Positions 1 through 6,075 of a DNA stretch of 6,573 bases are shown here, piece after piece; within the stretch, counting starts at the first letter, position 1, and the number at the start of each line of letters is the position of its first letter. A program made the position numbers and the translations under genes. A model generated the notes under the pieces. The model was not told the origin of the DNA. It saw only the letters and a list, made by a program, of their open reading frames with translations, and searched no databases. The stretch is from Gemmatimonadota bacterium (GTDB lineage: Bacteria > Latescibacterota > UBA2968 > UBA8231). The stretch covers positions 1 to 6,573 of the forward strand of contig JAPOYQ010000431.1 of the NCBI GenBank assembly GCA_026706505.1, given 5' to 3'.

Positions 1-1
1 G

Positions 2-685
2 GTCAAGTGGATCCGCACCCTGCGCTTCCCTTGGCGCCTGCGCATCGGGGGGCGTTTGAGCCACAACGATATCGAGCCGAACGCCGCCGATGGTATCCTC
101 TCCGCGCTCGACCCCCTTGGTGCGGACGGGGGCGCGTTCGCCCAATTCGTCGGCTCGCTGCGCTACGACACGCGCGACAACTACAACAACGCGACCTCGG
201 GCGTGCTGGAGGAGTTGCTGGTGGACTTCGGGATTGGCGGCGGAGATTACCGCGGGGCGACGTTCAGTTTCGACCACCGGCACTTCCACACCTTGGGGGG
301 CGGGTTGGTGGTCGCCAACCGCCTGCGCGTCAACTGGACCATCGGTGACCTGCCCTTCTACGAGGAACTGGACATGGGGGGCAGCGGTACGGTCCGCGGC
401 TTGGCCAGTGCTAGGGATCGGGGCGAGGCGCGGATCGTGTTCAACGGCGAGTTGCGCTGGCGTGGATTGCCGATATGGCGCCGGCAGCACCTGTATCTGG
501 GGCTAGTGGCCTTCGGCGACGTCGGACAGATTTTCGCCCGCGACGCGCTGCCGACGAGCGATGGGTGGCGCCGCGGCAGCGGCATGGGATTGCGTTGCCA
601 CTGGCAGAGCACGATCGTGCGGGCCGACTACGGCGCCTCGGGCGATCGCAGGGCAGTCTACATCACCTTTTCACAGGTTTTCTGA
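2..685 (+). CDS. Omp85/BamA-TamA-type outer-membrane beta-barrel protein, C-terminal part (5' truncated by window edge)
   Basis: The reading frame is open from base 2, so the gene starts upstream; 227 residues are visible before the TGA at 683-685. The first start-like codon (TTG at 56) is internal. The visible part matches the C-terminal barrel of the surface antigen (D15)/Omp85 family. A strand resembling R-x-DTRDN lies near residues 55-60. The family VRG motif, within GGSGTVRGL, is at about 126-134, followed by a strand rich in alternating polar and hydrophobic residues (NGELRW). FGDVGQIF at about 171-178 and a GSGMGLR strand near 192-198 follow. The protein ends in ...YITFSQVF; a terminal Phe is the recognition signal for outer-membrane assembly. 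Family members insert or translocate outer-membrane proteins or lipids from the periplasmic side. POTRA domains would lie outside the window, so BamA, TamA and other Omp85 subtypes cannot be told apart. A YwaF-type gene follows 17 bp downstream on the same strand. Confidence 0.85.
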   Translation, partial: VKWIRTLRFPWRLRIGGRLSHNDIEPNAADGILSALDPLGADGGAFAQFVGSLRYDTRDNYNNATSGVLEELLVDFGIGGGDYRGATFSFDHRHFHTLGGGLVVANRLRVNWTIGDLPFYEELDMGGSGTVRGLASARDRGEARIVFNGELRWRGLPIWRRQHLYLGLVAFGDVGQIFARDALPTSDGWRRGSGMGLRCHWQSTIVRADYGASGDRRAVYITFSQVF

Positions 686-702
686 GGATTCTCGGGGGCG
701 GC

Positions 703-1401
703 ATGGAACTATTTTCGCCGCGCCACCTGTTCTGGATCGGGGTGGCCGCGCTCTTTACTGCAGGCTGCGCCAATATGAGGCGGTGGCCGCTAGATGGGCG
801 GGCCCATGCGGCCTTTCGGCTCGCGCTGTTCGCCTTGGTATTGGTCAACGAACTCGGCTGGTTCGCCTATCGGCACTTCGCGGTTGGCATCCCCATCGTC
901 GATAACCTGCCTCTGCATCTGTGCGATCTGTCGGTATTCGTCCTGTTCGCCGGGCTGGCAACAAGTGGGAGGCTGTGGTCCGAGCTGGCGTATTACGCGG
1001 GGGTGGTCGGCGCTCTGCTGGCGGTGTGTTTTCCGGCGATCTCGGAAACCGGGTCGATCCGCCTCATCGCCGAAATCCGCTATTTCCTGACCCATGTCGC
1101 CTTAGTCGGCGCGGGGTTCTATTTCACCTTTGGGCGCCGCTACCGCCCGCCGGCGCGGGCGGTCCTGCGCAGCTATATCGCCGTCCACTTCTACGCCTTG
1201 GCCATTACCCCGCTCAACCTCTATCTCGGGACTAATTATTTTTTTACGCTCTCGGCACCGAAGCAGCTCGCCTTTATCCACGCCTATCCGCACTGGCTCT
1301 TCCTAGTGGCCGTCTCCGCCATCTTTCTCACCGTTTTCGCTCTAATGCACCTGCCCTTCGCGTACCCGAGGCGGGACGGGGATCGCGCGTCTGCTGGCTA
1401 A
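703..1401 (+). CDS. YwaF/TIGR02206 family integral membrane protein
   Basis: This 232-residue, strongly hydrophobic protein has about seven predicted membrane segments (roughly residues 8-24, 37-58, 72-88, 94-112, 125-145, 155-175 and 197-220). It resembles the uncharacterised YwaF/TIGR02206 family. Features I recognise are a conserved LPLHLCDLS-type segment (69-77) with a Cys inside the bilayer, a YFLTHVALV segment (127-135) with an intramembrane His, a TNYFF loop (177-181) and an AYPHWLF segment (194-200), which corresponds to the family's P-W/H-aromatic region. ATG at 703 is chosen because it gives the usual family length of about 230-250 aa and follows a purine-rich GGGGGCGGC stretch; the frame is open upstream but that part overlaps the Omp85 gene and lacks family character. 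It probably shares a transcript with the Omp85 gene, 17 bp upstream. Its TAA overlaps the stop of the convergent glycosyltransferase. The biochemical role of the family is unknown, so none is assigned. Confidence 0.8.
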   Translation: MELFSPRHLFWIGVAALFTAGCANMRRWPLDGRAHAAFRLALFALVLVNELGWFAYRHFAVGIPIVDNLPLHLCDLSVFVLFAGLATSGRLWSELAYYAGVVGALLAVCFPAISETGSIRLIAEIRYFLTHVALVGAGFYFTFGRRYRPPARAVLRSYIAVHFYALAITPLNLYLGTNYFFTLSAPKQLAFIHAYPHWLFLVAVSAIFLTVFALMHLPFAYPRRDGDRASAG

Positions 1402-2714
1402 TCGTCGCGGTGCCCCATGAGGCGTCTGTAGCAGGCCGCGATGCCGAGGAGCAAGTAAAAAGGCGCGTATTGCGCCCACAAAACCCACGGCTTTTCGCGC
1501 CACACGCCTTCGCTGCCATAGCCGATCTGCACCTCGTAAGCGAGGAAGATCAAGCCGCTGAGGAGCATCCAAGCGGGACTGGGGAAAAAGGCGAGGAACG
1601 GGAGGACCCAAAGCAGGTACCAGGGATGCACAGTCGGCGAGAGCAAAACGTAAGCACCGAGGGTTGCAAAGGCGGCTCGGTAGGGGTCGCGGTAGCGGAT
1701 TTGGACGCCGAGGGCCACGAGTGCGAAAAGAGCGGTGCAGAGCCAGCGAGCGTGTGCGTAGGCATGGCCATCCCACGGCTGTAAGACAAAGTGAAAGAGC
1801 GAGTAGGCCGCTGCGTTGAAGTGCCAGTGTTGCACGTAGGTCATAAGGCCCGTCGCGAGTTTTTCCCCAGCGTCGGCAAAGGGCCAAAAGGCCAATAGCC
1901 CCAGCGTTGGAAACAGGAGCAGGGCACTTCGCTTGCGGAAGTTGAACCAATCGGTGCGAGGGCGACGCCAAAAGGAAGGCAACAGCGCTAGGGGCACCAG
2001 TTTGACGAGAAAGGCTCCGGCGAGGGCGCAGATGGCTGCGGCCCAGCGCCGGCTGTGGAGTGCATACAGGGCCGCAAAGAGAAGCAGCACACCTAGCGCG
2101 TCGATATGGCCGCTGCCGGCGACTTCTATTAAGGGCAGGGGATGCCAAGCGTAGAGCACGACGCGGCGCGGATCTTGGCCACGCCGGGCCAGGCTGTGTG
2201 CCAAAAGCAGGCAGAGGCCCCAATCGCACAGCAGCAGGGACAATTTGAACGCGGCTGGAGTTGCGCTTAGCACGCAAATCGCGCGAAAGAAAAGCTGCGC
2301 CAGTGGCGGATAGATCGTGGGAATGTCAGCGTGGTTGATGCTGTGGTAGAGAGCGTCGCGCAGATGTGCCACCTGCGGAGCCGAGGGCGCATAGAGGTAC
2401 GGGTTGATGCCGGCTAGCTGGACGCGGCCGTCCCAGACGTAGCGAAAAATGTCGTCCGAGAGCGTCGCAGGGCTCCACCACAGCGTCAGGCGGAAGACGA
2501 GGGCGGCCCCGAGAATCAGGTGCGGTCGTTCGGGAGGTACATCTCGCCGCAGGACGAGATACGCCGCGAGTGCGTAGCAGAGAAAGGCGGGAAAAGCGCC
2601 GGCCCACATCTGCGGTATTTGGCGTTGGAGATCGCCGAGAGAGACCAAGTAGTAGCAACAGGCCTCTATGACGCCGGCCAAAAGAAGTAGGCGAAATTGC
2701 ACCTTAGAGGGCAT
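1398..2714 (-). CDS. GT-C fold, multi-pass membrane glycosyltransferase (mannosyltransferase-like, DUF2029/GT87-like)
   Basis: This polytopic protein has about 438 residues and about ten or more hydrophobic segments. It carries the signatures of polyprenol-phosphate-sugar dependent GT-C transferases. Near residue 87 there is an SDD acidic pair followed by IFRYVWDG (first external loop, the usual catalytic/metal site). NPY follows at about 104-106, then IPTIYPPLAQ at about 131-140, WHPLPLIEVAGSGHIDAL at about 190-206, and a late SPTVHPWYLLW segment at about 359-369. By family precedent it moves a sugar, often mannose, from a lipid-phosphate donor onto a lipid or glycan at the outer face of the inner membrane; donor and acceptor here are unknown. 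I chose ATG at 2714. The frame extends nine codons to a TTG at 2741, but an AGAAGG there abuts the TTG with no spacer, so that start is less likely. It is the last gene of the minus-strand set and its TAG shares bases with the stop of the YwaF gene. Confidence 0.8.
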   Translation of the reverse strand: MPSKVQFRLLLLAGVIEACCYYLVSLGDLQRQIPQMWAGAFPAFLCYALAAYLVLRRDVPPERPHLILGAALVFRLTLWWSPATLSDDIFRYVWDGRVQLAGINPYLYAPSAPQVAHLRDALYHSINHADIPTIYPPLAQLFFRAICVLSATPAAFKLSLLLCDWGLCLLLAHSLARRGQDPRRVVLYAWHPLPLIEVAGSGHIDALGVLLLFAALYALHSRRWAAAICALAGAFLVKLVPLALLPSFWRRPRTDWFNFRKRSALLLFPTLGLLAFWPFADAGEKLATGLMTYVQHWHFNAAAYSLFHFVLQPWDGHAYAHARWLCTALFALVALGVQIRYRDPYRAAFATLGAYVLLSPTVHPWYLLWVLPFLAFFPSPAWMLLSGLIFLAYEVQIGYGSEGVWREKPWVLWAQYAPFYLLLGIAACYRRLMGHRDD

Positions 2715-2759
2715 CTGAACATTCCGAGTACGCCCAAGCAACCTTCTCTCGCCTCTATC

Positions 2760-2778
2760 TCATCTGCGTTCATCTGCG
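2760..2778. repeat. Two tandem copies of a 9-10 bp TCATCTGCG repeat
   Basis: TCATCTGCG occurs at 2760-2768 and again at 2770-2778, one base apart, which reads as CGCAGATGA-A-CGCAGATGA on the minus strand. It lies between the NlpC/P60 stop and the glycosyltransferase start, in the minus-strand leader of the latter. Motifs of the form CGCAGATGAACGCAGAT recur in intergenic DNA of many unrelated environmental bacteria as dispersed short tandem repeats; this is recalled knowledge and was not searched here. The repeat itself is directly visible. Function is unknown. Confidence 0.6.
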
Positions 2779-2812
2779 GATACTATGCCGCCGCACGATC
2801 TCAGATAGCTGC

Positions 2813-3310
2813 TTAGCGCTCGACGCGCCGAGCGCCGACATAGCGGGGGAGGAAATACGGGTGGTCGAGCGAGGTAATGGTCGCGCCGGTGCTCACGCCC
2901 ACATGGGCAAAGCGCTTCTTGCCGAGGTAAATCCCGACGTGGGAGACGCCCTGCCCTGAGAAGGTATTCCTAAAAAAAACCAGATCTCCTGGTTTGAGGT
3001 CCTGCCGTTGGTTGATGGTGCGGCCGACTCGGTATATCTGCTTGGCGGTGAGAGGCAATTCGATGCCATAAGTCTGGCGGAAAATAGTGCGCACAAAGGC
3101 CGAGCAGTCCATGCCAGCGCGGGTTTTACCGCCCCACTTGTAGGGTACGCCGAGATATCCTTCGACGACGCGCGCGAGGCGGCTGGGGCTGGCGCGGCGG
3201 CGCTTTTCAAGTTCGTGCGCCACGCTGGAGTCGGCCGTATAACGCGGGGCCGAGCGGATTGAGCAGCTACAGGTGGCCAGCAGGCACAAGAGGAGAAGGA
3301 GGTGCAACAT
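2813..3310 (-). CDS. NlpC/P60 family peptidoglycan endopeptidase, probable lipoprotein (MepS/Spr-like)
   Basis: The protein has 165 residues. Residues 1-16 are a hydrophobic, leucine-rich leader ending in LLATCSCS, which looks like a lipoprotein signal with Cys14 or Cys16 as the lipidated residue; the box is imperfect because Thr or Ser precedes the Cys in place of Gly or Ala. The rest is an NlpC/P60 domain. It begins with a YLGVPYKWGG segment (52-61), then has the catalytic Cys69 in MDCSAF, His124 in SHVGIYLG and a third catalytic residue, His136, in FAHVG. The Cys-to-His (55) and His-to-His (12) spacings are close to E. coli MepS/Spr (51 and 12, from memory). Such enzymes cut peptide stems of peptidoglycan (typically D-Glu/mDAP or cross-link bonds) in the periplasm. 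Length is normal for a single-domain member, and all three active-site residues are present. ATG at 3310 has only a weak upstream GGGG. It starts 10 bp behind the 3-hydroxyacyl-CoA dehydrogenase gene and so is probably co-transcribed and perhaps translationally coupled. Confidence 0.9.
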   Translation of the reverse strand: MLHLLLLLCLLATCSCSIRSAPRYTADSSVAHELEKRRRASPSRLARVVEGYLGVPYKWGGKTRAGMDCSAFVRTIFRQTYGIELPLTAKQIYRVGRTINQRQDLKPGDLVFFRNTFSGQGVSHVGIYLGKKRFAHVGVSTGATITSLDHPYFLPRYVGARRVER

Positions 3311-3320
3311 TGGTGCCCCG

Positions 3321-4175
3321 TTATCGCGGGTAGGAGAAAAACCCCCGACCCGTCTTGCGGCCCAACGCGCCCTGCGCGACCATCTCGCGCAGCAGGGGAC
3401 AGGGGCGATATTTGGAGTTGTCTAAGCGCTGGGCAAACGATTCGAGGATATCCAAGGTCACGTCGAGTCCGACGTAGTCGGCCAAAGCCAGCGGCCCTAT
3501 GGGATGGCTCGCTCCCAGCACCATCACCCGGTCGATGTCTTCGGCGCTGGCCACGCCTTCGGCGAGGGCGTAGATGGCCTCATTGATCATGGGAAAGAGG
3601 ATGCGGTTGACCGCAAAACCGGGACTGTTGGCGACCGCCACGGGAGTCTTGCCTAGGTCTTGGGCCAAGGCCATGACTGCGGCAAAGGTCTCGTCCGAGG
3701 TCGCGGTTGCACGCACTACCTCAACTAGGGGCATGGTTGGGGGCGGGTTGAAGAAGTGCATGCCAATTACCTTGTCCGGTCGACCGGACTCAGCGGCGAG
3801 AGAGTCGATGTCTAGGCCGGAAGTGTTGCTGGCGAGGATGGCCTCTGGCTTGGCAAATTGTCCGAGTTGGGCAAAGACAGCGAGCTTGAGGTCTAGGCGT
3901 TCGGGCACAGCTTCGACGACCATGTCGGCGGTGCTGACGGCGGCGAGTTGGTCGATACCACGCAGCGCGGTGATGGCTCCTTCGCTGGCGACCGGTTCTA
4001 ATCGACCTTTGGCGGCTTGTTGGCGCAGGCGTGTGGCGATGCTGGCCAACCCCTGTTCGCGGGCGCAGGGATCCGCGTCGTAGAGCAAGACTTCCCTGCT
4101 GGCTTGGGCCAAAGTTTGGGCAATGCCGCGCCCCATAGTGCCGGCCCCAATGACGGCAATGCGTTTGAGCTCCAT
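3321..4175 (-). CDS. 3-hydroxyacyl-CoA dehydrogenase, 3-hydroxybutyryl-CoA dehydrogenase type
   Basis: The protein has 284 residues, the standard length for the monofunctional enzyme (about 280-290). It has an N-terminal Rossmann domain with the NAD(P) motif GAGTMG (10-15) and an acidic Asp33 at the end of the second strand, which favours NAD(H). Active-site residues align by spacing with human mitochondrial HAD (Ser137, His158, Glu170, Asn208): Ser119 in ASNTSG, His140 in MHFFNPPP, Glu152 in VEVV and Asn190 in GFAVNR. The C-terminal domain ends with the typical GRKTGRGFFSYPR. It interconverts 3-hydroxyacyl-CoA and 3-oxoacyl-CoA, with a role in short-chain beta-oxidation, butanoate metabolism or aromatic-acid breakdown; the sequence alone does not decide among Hbd, PaaH and FadB2 type roles, so no symbol is given. 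ATG at 4175 follows a weak GAAAGA ribosome-binding sequence. It is the first gene of the minus-strand set and is divergent from the sugar-acid dehydratase gene. No partner enzymes of beta-oxidation are in the window. Confidence 0.92.
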   Translation of the reverse strand: MELKRIAVIGAGTMGRGIAQTLAQASREVLLYDADPCAREQGLASIATRLRQQAAKGRLEPVASEGAITALRGIDQLAAVSTADMVVEAVPERLDLKLAVFAQLGQFAKPEAILASNTSGLDIDSLAAESGRPDKVIGMHFFNPPPTMPLVEVVRATATSDETFAAVMALAQDLGKTPVAVANSPGFAVNRILFPMINEAIYALAEGVASAEDIDRVMVLGASHPIGPLALADYVGLDVTLDILESFAQRLDNSKYRPCPLLREMVAQGALGRKTGRGFFSYPR

Positions 4176-4238
4176 ATCGTCTTTCAGAGGTGGGTTTTAA
4201 CCGAACGTACCATGTTACCCAATAATTGCAAGAGGTTA

Positions 4239-4268
4239 TTAACTAGCGGCTTACTAACTAAATATATT
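4239..4268 (+). promoter_or_regulatory. Candidate sigma-70-like promoter for the sugar-acid dehydratase operon
   Basis: A -10-like TATATT (4263-4268, five of six matches to TATAAT) lies 18 bp after a -35-like TTAACT (4239-4244, four of six matches to TTGACA). Transcription would begin near 4275 and leave a leader of about 64 nt. The -35 half overlaps the GTTATTAAC palindrome, a position where a repressor could act. The host's sigma consensus is unknown and AT-rich DNA produces such matches by chance, so this is tentative. Confidence 0.35.
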
Positions 4269-4326
4269 GCGGGAGCCAAGAGATCGCCTAGATTGATTGC
4301 CGCGCCGCTGAGAAAAAAATAAAAGC

Positions 4327-4333
4327 GGAGGAG
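4327..4333 (+). promoter_or_regulatory. Strong Shine-Dalgarno sequence of the IlvD/Edd-family gene
   Basis: GGAGGAG ends 5 nt before the ATG at 4339 and follows an A-rich tract (A7 at 4313-4319, A4 at 4321-4324). It is by far the strongest ribosome-binding site in the window, fixes the start of the dehydratase gene, and suggests high translation of this operon. Confidence 0.85.
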
Positions 4334-4338
4334 AATCA

Positions 4339-6060
4339 ATGGCAGTAGAGCAAGGGAAACTGAGGAGTGCCGACTGGTTTGGACGCGAGGACAAAGGCGG
4401 ATTCATTCACCGCAGTTGGATGAAGAGGGGCCTGCCCGAGCACGAATTCGACGGCCGTCCGGTCATCGGTATTTGCAACACGTGGTCCGAACTGACGCCG
4501 TGCAATATCCACTTCCGCGACTTGGCCGAAGCTGTAAAACGCGGCGTGTACGAAGCCGGGGGGTTGCCCGTGGAATTCCCAGTCACCTCGCTGGGCGAGC
4601 CTATAATGCGCCCGACGACCATGCTCTTCCGCAACTTGGCGAGCATGGATGTCGAGGAATGCATTCGCGCTAACCCGGTTGACGGCGTGGTGCTCCTGAC
4701 CGGATGCGACAAGACCACGCCAGCGTGCTTGATGGGGGCGGCCAGCGTTGATCTGCCGACGATTGTCGTGCCCGGCGGCCCCATGCTCAACGGCAAGTAC
4801 CGCGGCAGCGATATCGGTTCGGGAACGGACGTGTGGAAATTTAGCGAAGACTTTCGCGCCGGGAAGATGACGCGCGAGGAGTTTGGGCTGGCCGAGGACG
4901 GCATGACGCGCTCGGATGGGCACTGTATGACGATGGGCACAGCATCGACGATGGCCTGTATGGTCGAGGTGCTTGGCATGACCCTGCCCGGCGGCGCGGC
5001 GATCCCGGCCCCGGACTCGCGGCGCAAGGTACTGGCGCATCTGGCGGGGTCGCGCATCGTCGAGATGGTGCGCGAAGACCTCAAGATGTCCAACATCCTC
5101 GGGCGCGCGTCCTTTGAAAATGCTATCAAAGTCAACGCGGCCATCGGTGGTTCGACCAACTGCGTTGTCCACTTGCTGGCTCTCGCCGGGCGCGTCGGCG
5201 TCGAGTTGTCCTTGGATGACTTCGATCGCCTCGGCAGCGAGCGGCCGCTATTGGTCAATTTGATGCCCGCGGGTAAGTATCTGATGGAGGATTTCTACTA
5301 CGCCGGTGGCTTGCCGGTGGTGATCCAAGAGCTAAAGGACGAATTGCATCTAGACGCGTTGACGGCGACGGGCAAGTCGCTCGGCGAGAATGTCGCAGGG
5401 GCCGTCTGCTACAATCGCGACGTGATTGTGCCGCTGGACGCGCCGCTGATCGAGGCCGCGGGCTTGGCCGTGCTCCGGGGCAATCTCTGCGCGGACGGGG
5501 CGATCATCAAGCCGTCGGCCGCCTCGCCCGAGCTGATGCAACACCGCGGCCGAGCGGTGGTCTTCGAGACGATTGAGGAGTATCACGAACGGATCGATAG
5601 CCCCGATTTGGCCGTGGATGAATCGAGCGTATTGGTGCTGCAAAACGTCGGGCCGGTTGGCTATCCAGGCATGGCCGAGGTCGGCAATATGGGCTTGCCG
5701 AAAAAACTGCTGGAAAAGGGCGTCCGAGACATGGTGCGCATTTCCGATGGCCGCATGAGCGGTACGGCCTATGGCACCGTGATCCTGCACGTGGCCCCTG
5801 AAGCGGCCATTGGCGGCTCGCTAGCGCTGGTGCGCGACGGCGACGTGATCGCGCTCGACGTGGCGGGTCGGCGGCTGCACCTAGACGTGTCGGACGAGGA
5901 ACTGGCGCGCCGCCGGGCGGCTTGGCAGCCTCCCGTGCCGCACGATACCCGGGGCTACGTCAGCCTCTATATTGACCACGTGATGCAGGCCGACAAAGGA
6001 GTTGATTTCGACTTCTTGGTCGGCAAGTCGAGTGCTGTTGTAACGCGCGAGGCCCACTAA
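4339..6060 (+). CDS. IlvD/Edd family sugar-acid (aldonate) dehydratase, L-arabinonate/D-xylonate dehydratase-like
   Basis: The protein has 573 residues and fits the pentonate/aldonate dehydratase branch of the IlvD/Edd family (about 570-600 aa). It would remove water from an aldonic acid to give a 2-keto-3-deoxy acid, in the cytoplasm, with an iron-sulfur cluster and Mg2+. Three cluster cysteines are present: Cys55 in ELTPCN, Cys123 in GCDKTTPA and Cys196 in SDGHCMTMGTAS. These correspond, four residues offset, to Cys59, Cys127 and Cys200 recalled for Rhizobium L-arabinonate dehydratase, a [2Fe-2S] enzyme. Likely Mg ligands are Glu87, Asp124, the possibly carbamylated Lys125 and Glu447; the likely general base is Ser474 in GRMSGTAYG. 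The GHCMTMGTASTM motif argues for a sugar-acid substrate and against branched-chain dihydroxy-acid dehydratase (IlvD proper) or Edd. The exact substrate (arabinonate, xylonate, fuconate, galactonate) cannot be read from sequence. The start is fixed by the GGAGGAG sequence just upstream. It is followed after 15 bp by an enolase-superfamily dehydratase-like gene, probably in the same operon. Confidence 0.92.
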   Translation: MAVEQGKLRSADWFGREDKGGFIHRSWMKRGLPEHEFDGRPVIGICNTWSELTPCNIHFRDLAEAVKRGVYEAGGLPVEFPVTSLGEPIMRPTTMLFRNLASMDVEECIRANPVDGVVLLTGCDKTTPACLMGAASVDLPTIVVPGGPMLNGKYRGSDIGSGTDVWKFSEDFRAGKMTREEFGLAEDGMTRSDGHCMTMGTASTMACMVEVLGMTLPGGAAIPAPDSRRKVLAHLAGSRIVEMVREDLKMSNILGRASFENAIKVNAAIGGSTNCVVHLLALAGRVGVELSLDDFDRLGSERPLLVNLMPAGKYLMEDFYYAGGLPVVIQELKDELHLDALTATGKSLGENVAGAVCYNRDVIVPLDAPLIEAAGLAVLRGNLCADGAIIKPSAASPELMQHRGRAVVFETIEEYHERIDSPDLAVDESSVLVLQNVGPVGYPGMAEVGNMGLPKKLLEKGVRDMVRISDGRMSGTAYGTVILHVAPEAAIGGSLALVRDGDVIALDVAGRRLHLDVSDEELARRRAAWQPPVPHDTRGYVSLYIDHVMQADKGVDFDFLVGKSSAVVTREAH

Positions 6061-6062
6061 CG

Positions 6063-6068
6063 AAAGGA
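6063..6068 (+). promoter_or_regulatory. Ribosome-binding site supporting the GTG start at 6076
   Basis: AAAGGA lies 7 nt before the GTG at 6076, in the 15-bp gap after the upstream TAA. It supports GTG as the start codon, as does the encoded N-terminus, which begins at the same point as E. coli DgoD. Confidence 0.65.
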
Positions 6069-6075
6069 CTAGACG

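Larger units (their letters stand above)
4176..4338. promoter_or_regulatory. Divergent intergenic promoter region
   Basis: This 163-bp spacer separates the divergent 3-hydroxyacyl-CoA dehydrogenase and sugar-acid dehydratase genes and is the longest non-coding stretch in the window. Its centre (about 4218-4268) is markedly AT-rich against GC-rich flanks, as expected for back-to-back promoters. It holds a short perfect palindrome, GTTATTAAC, at 4235-4243 and the plus-strand promoter candidate listed separately. I could not pick out a convincing minus-strand -35/-10 pair. Regulator binding is possible but not shown. Confidence 0.6.

Noticed and set aside
475..702. Upstream extension of the YwaF reading frame to 475
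   Set aside because: It would overlap the Omp85 gene by about 210 bp, and the added residues are Arg/Ala-rich and not membrane-like. The ATG at 703 fits the family length.
1342..2277. Long minus-strand open frame (311 codons) overlapping the glycosyltransferase gene
   Set aside because: It lies in another frame of the same strand. Its translation is Arg/Pro/Ala/Leu-rich with no domain, while the overlapping frame has clear GT-C motifs.
2816..2835. Perfect 7-bp inverted repeat (GCGCTCG / CGAGCGC, 6-nt loop) at the 3' end of the NlpC/P60 gene, as a terminator
   Set aside because: It lies inside the coding sequence, has no T-run after it on the minus strand, and the glycosyltransferase gene follows closely on the same strand.
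3574..4083. Plus-strand frame of 169 codons opposite the 3-hydroxyacyl-CoA dehydrogenase gene
   Set aside because: The sense gene has every catalytic residue; the antisense translation is low-complexity Ser/Ala/Arg with no motif.
4336..5258. Two long minus-strand frames opposite the IlvD/Edd-family gene (278 and 283 codons)
   Set aside because: They are antisense shadows of a GC-rich, well-conserved gene; the translations show no recognisable fold.
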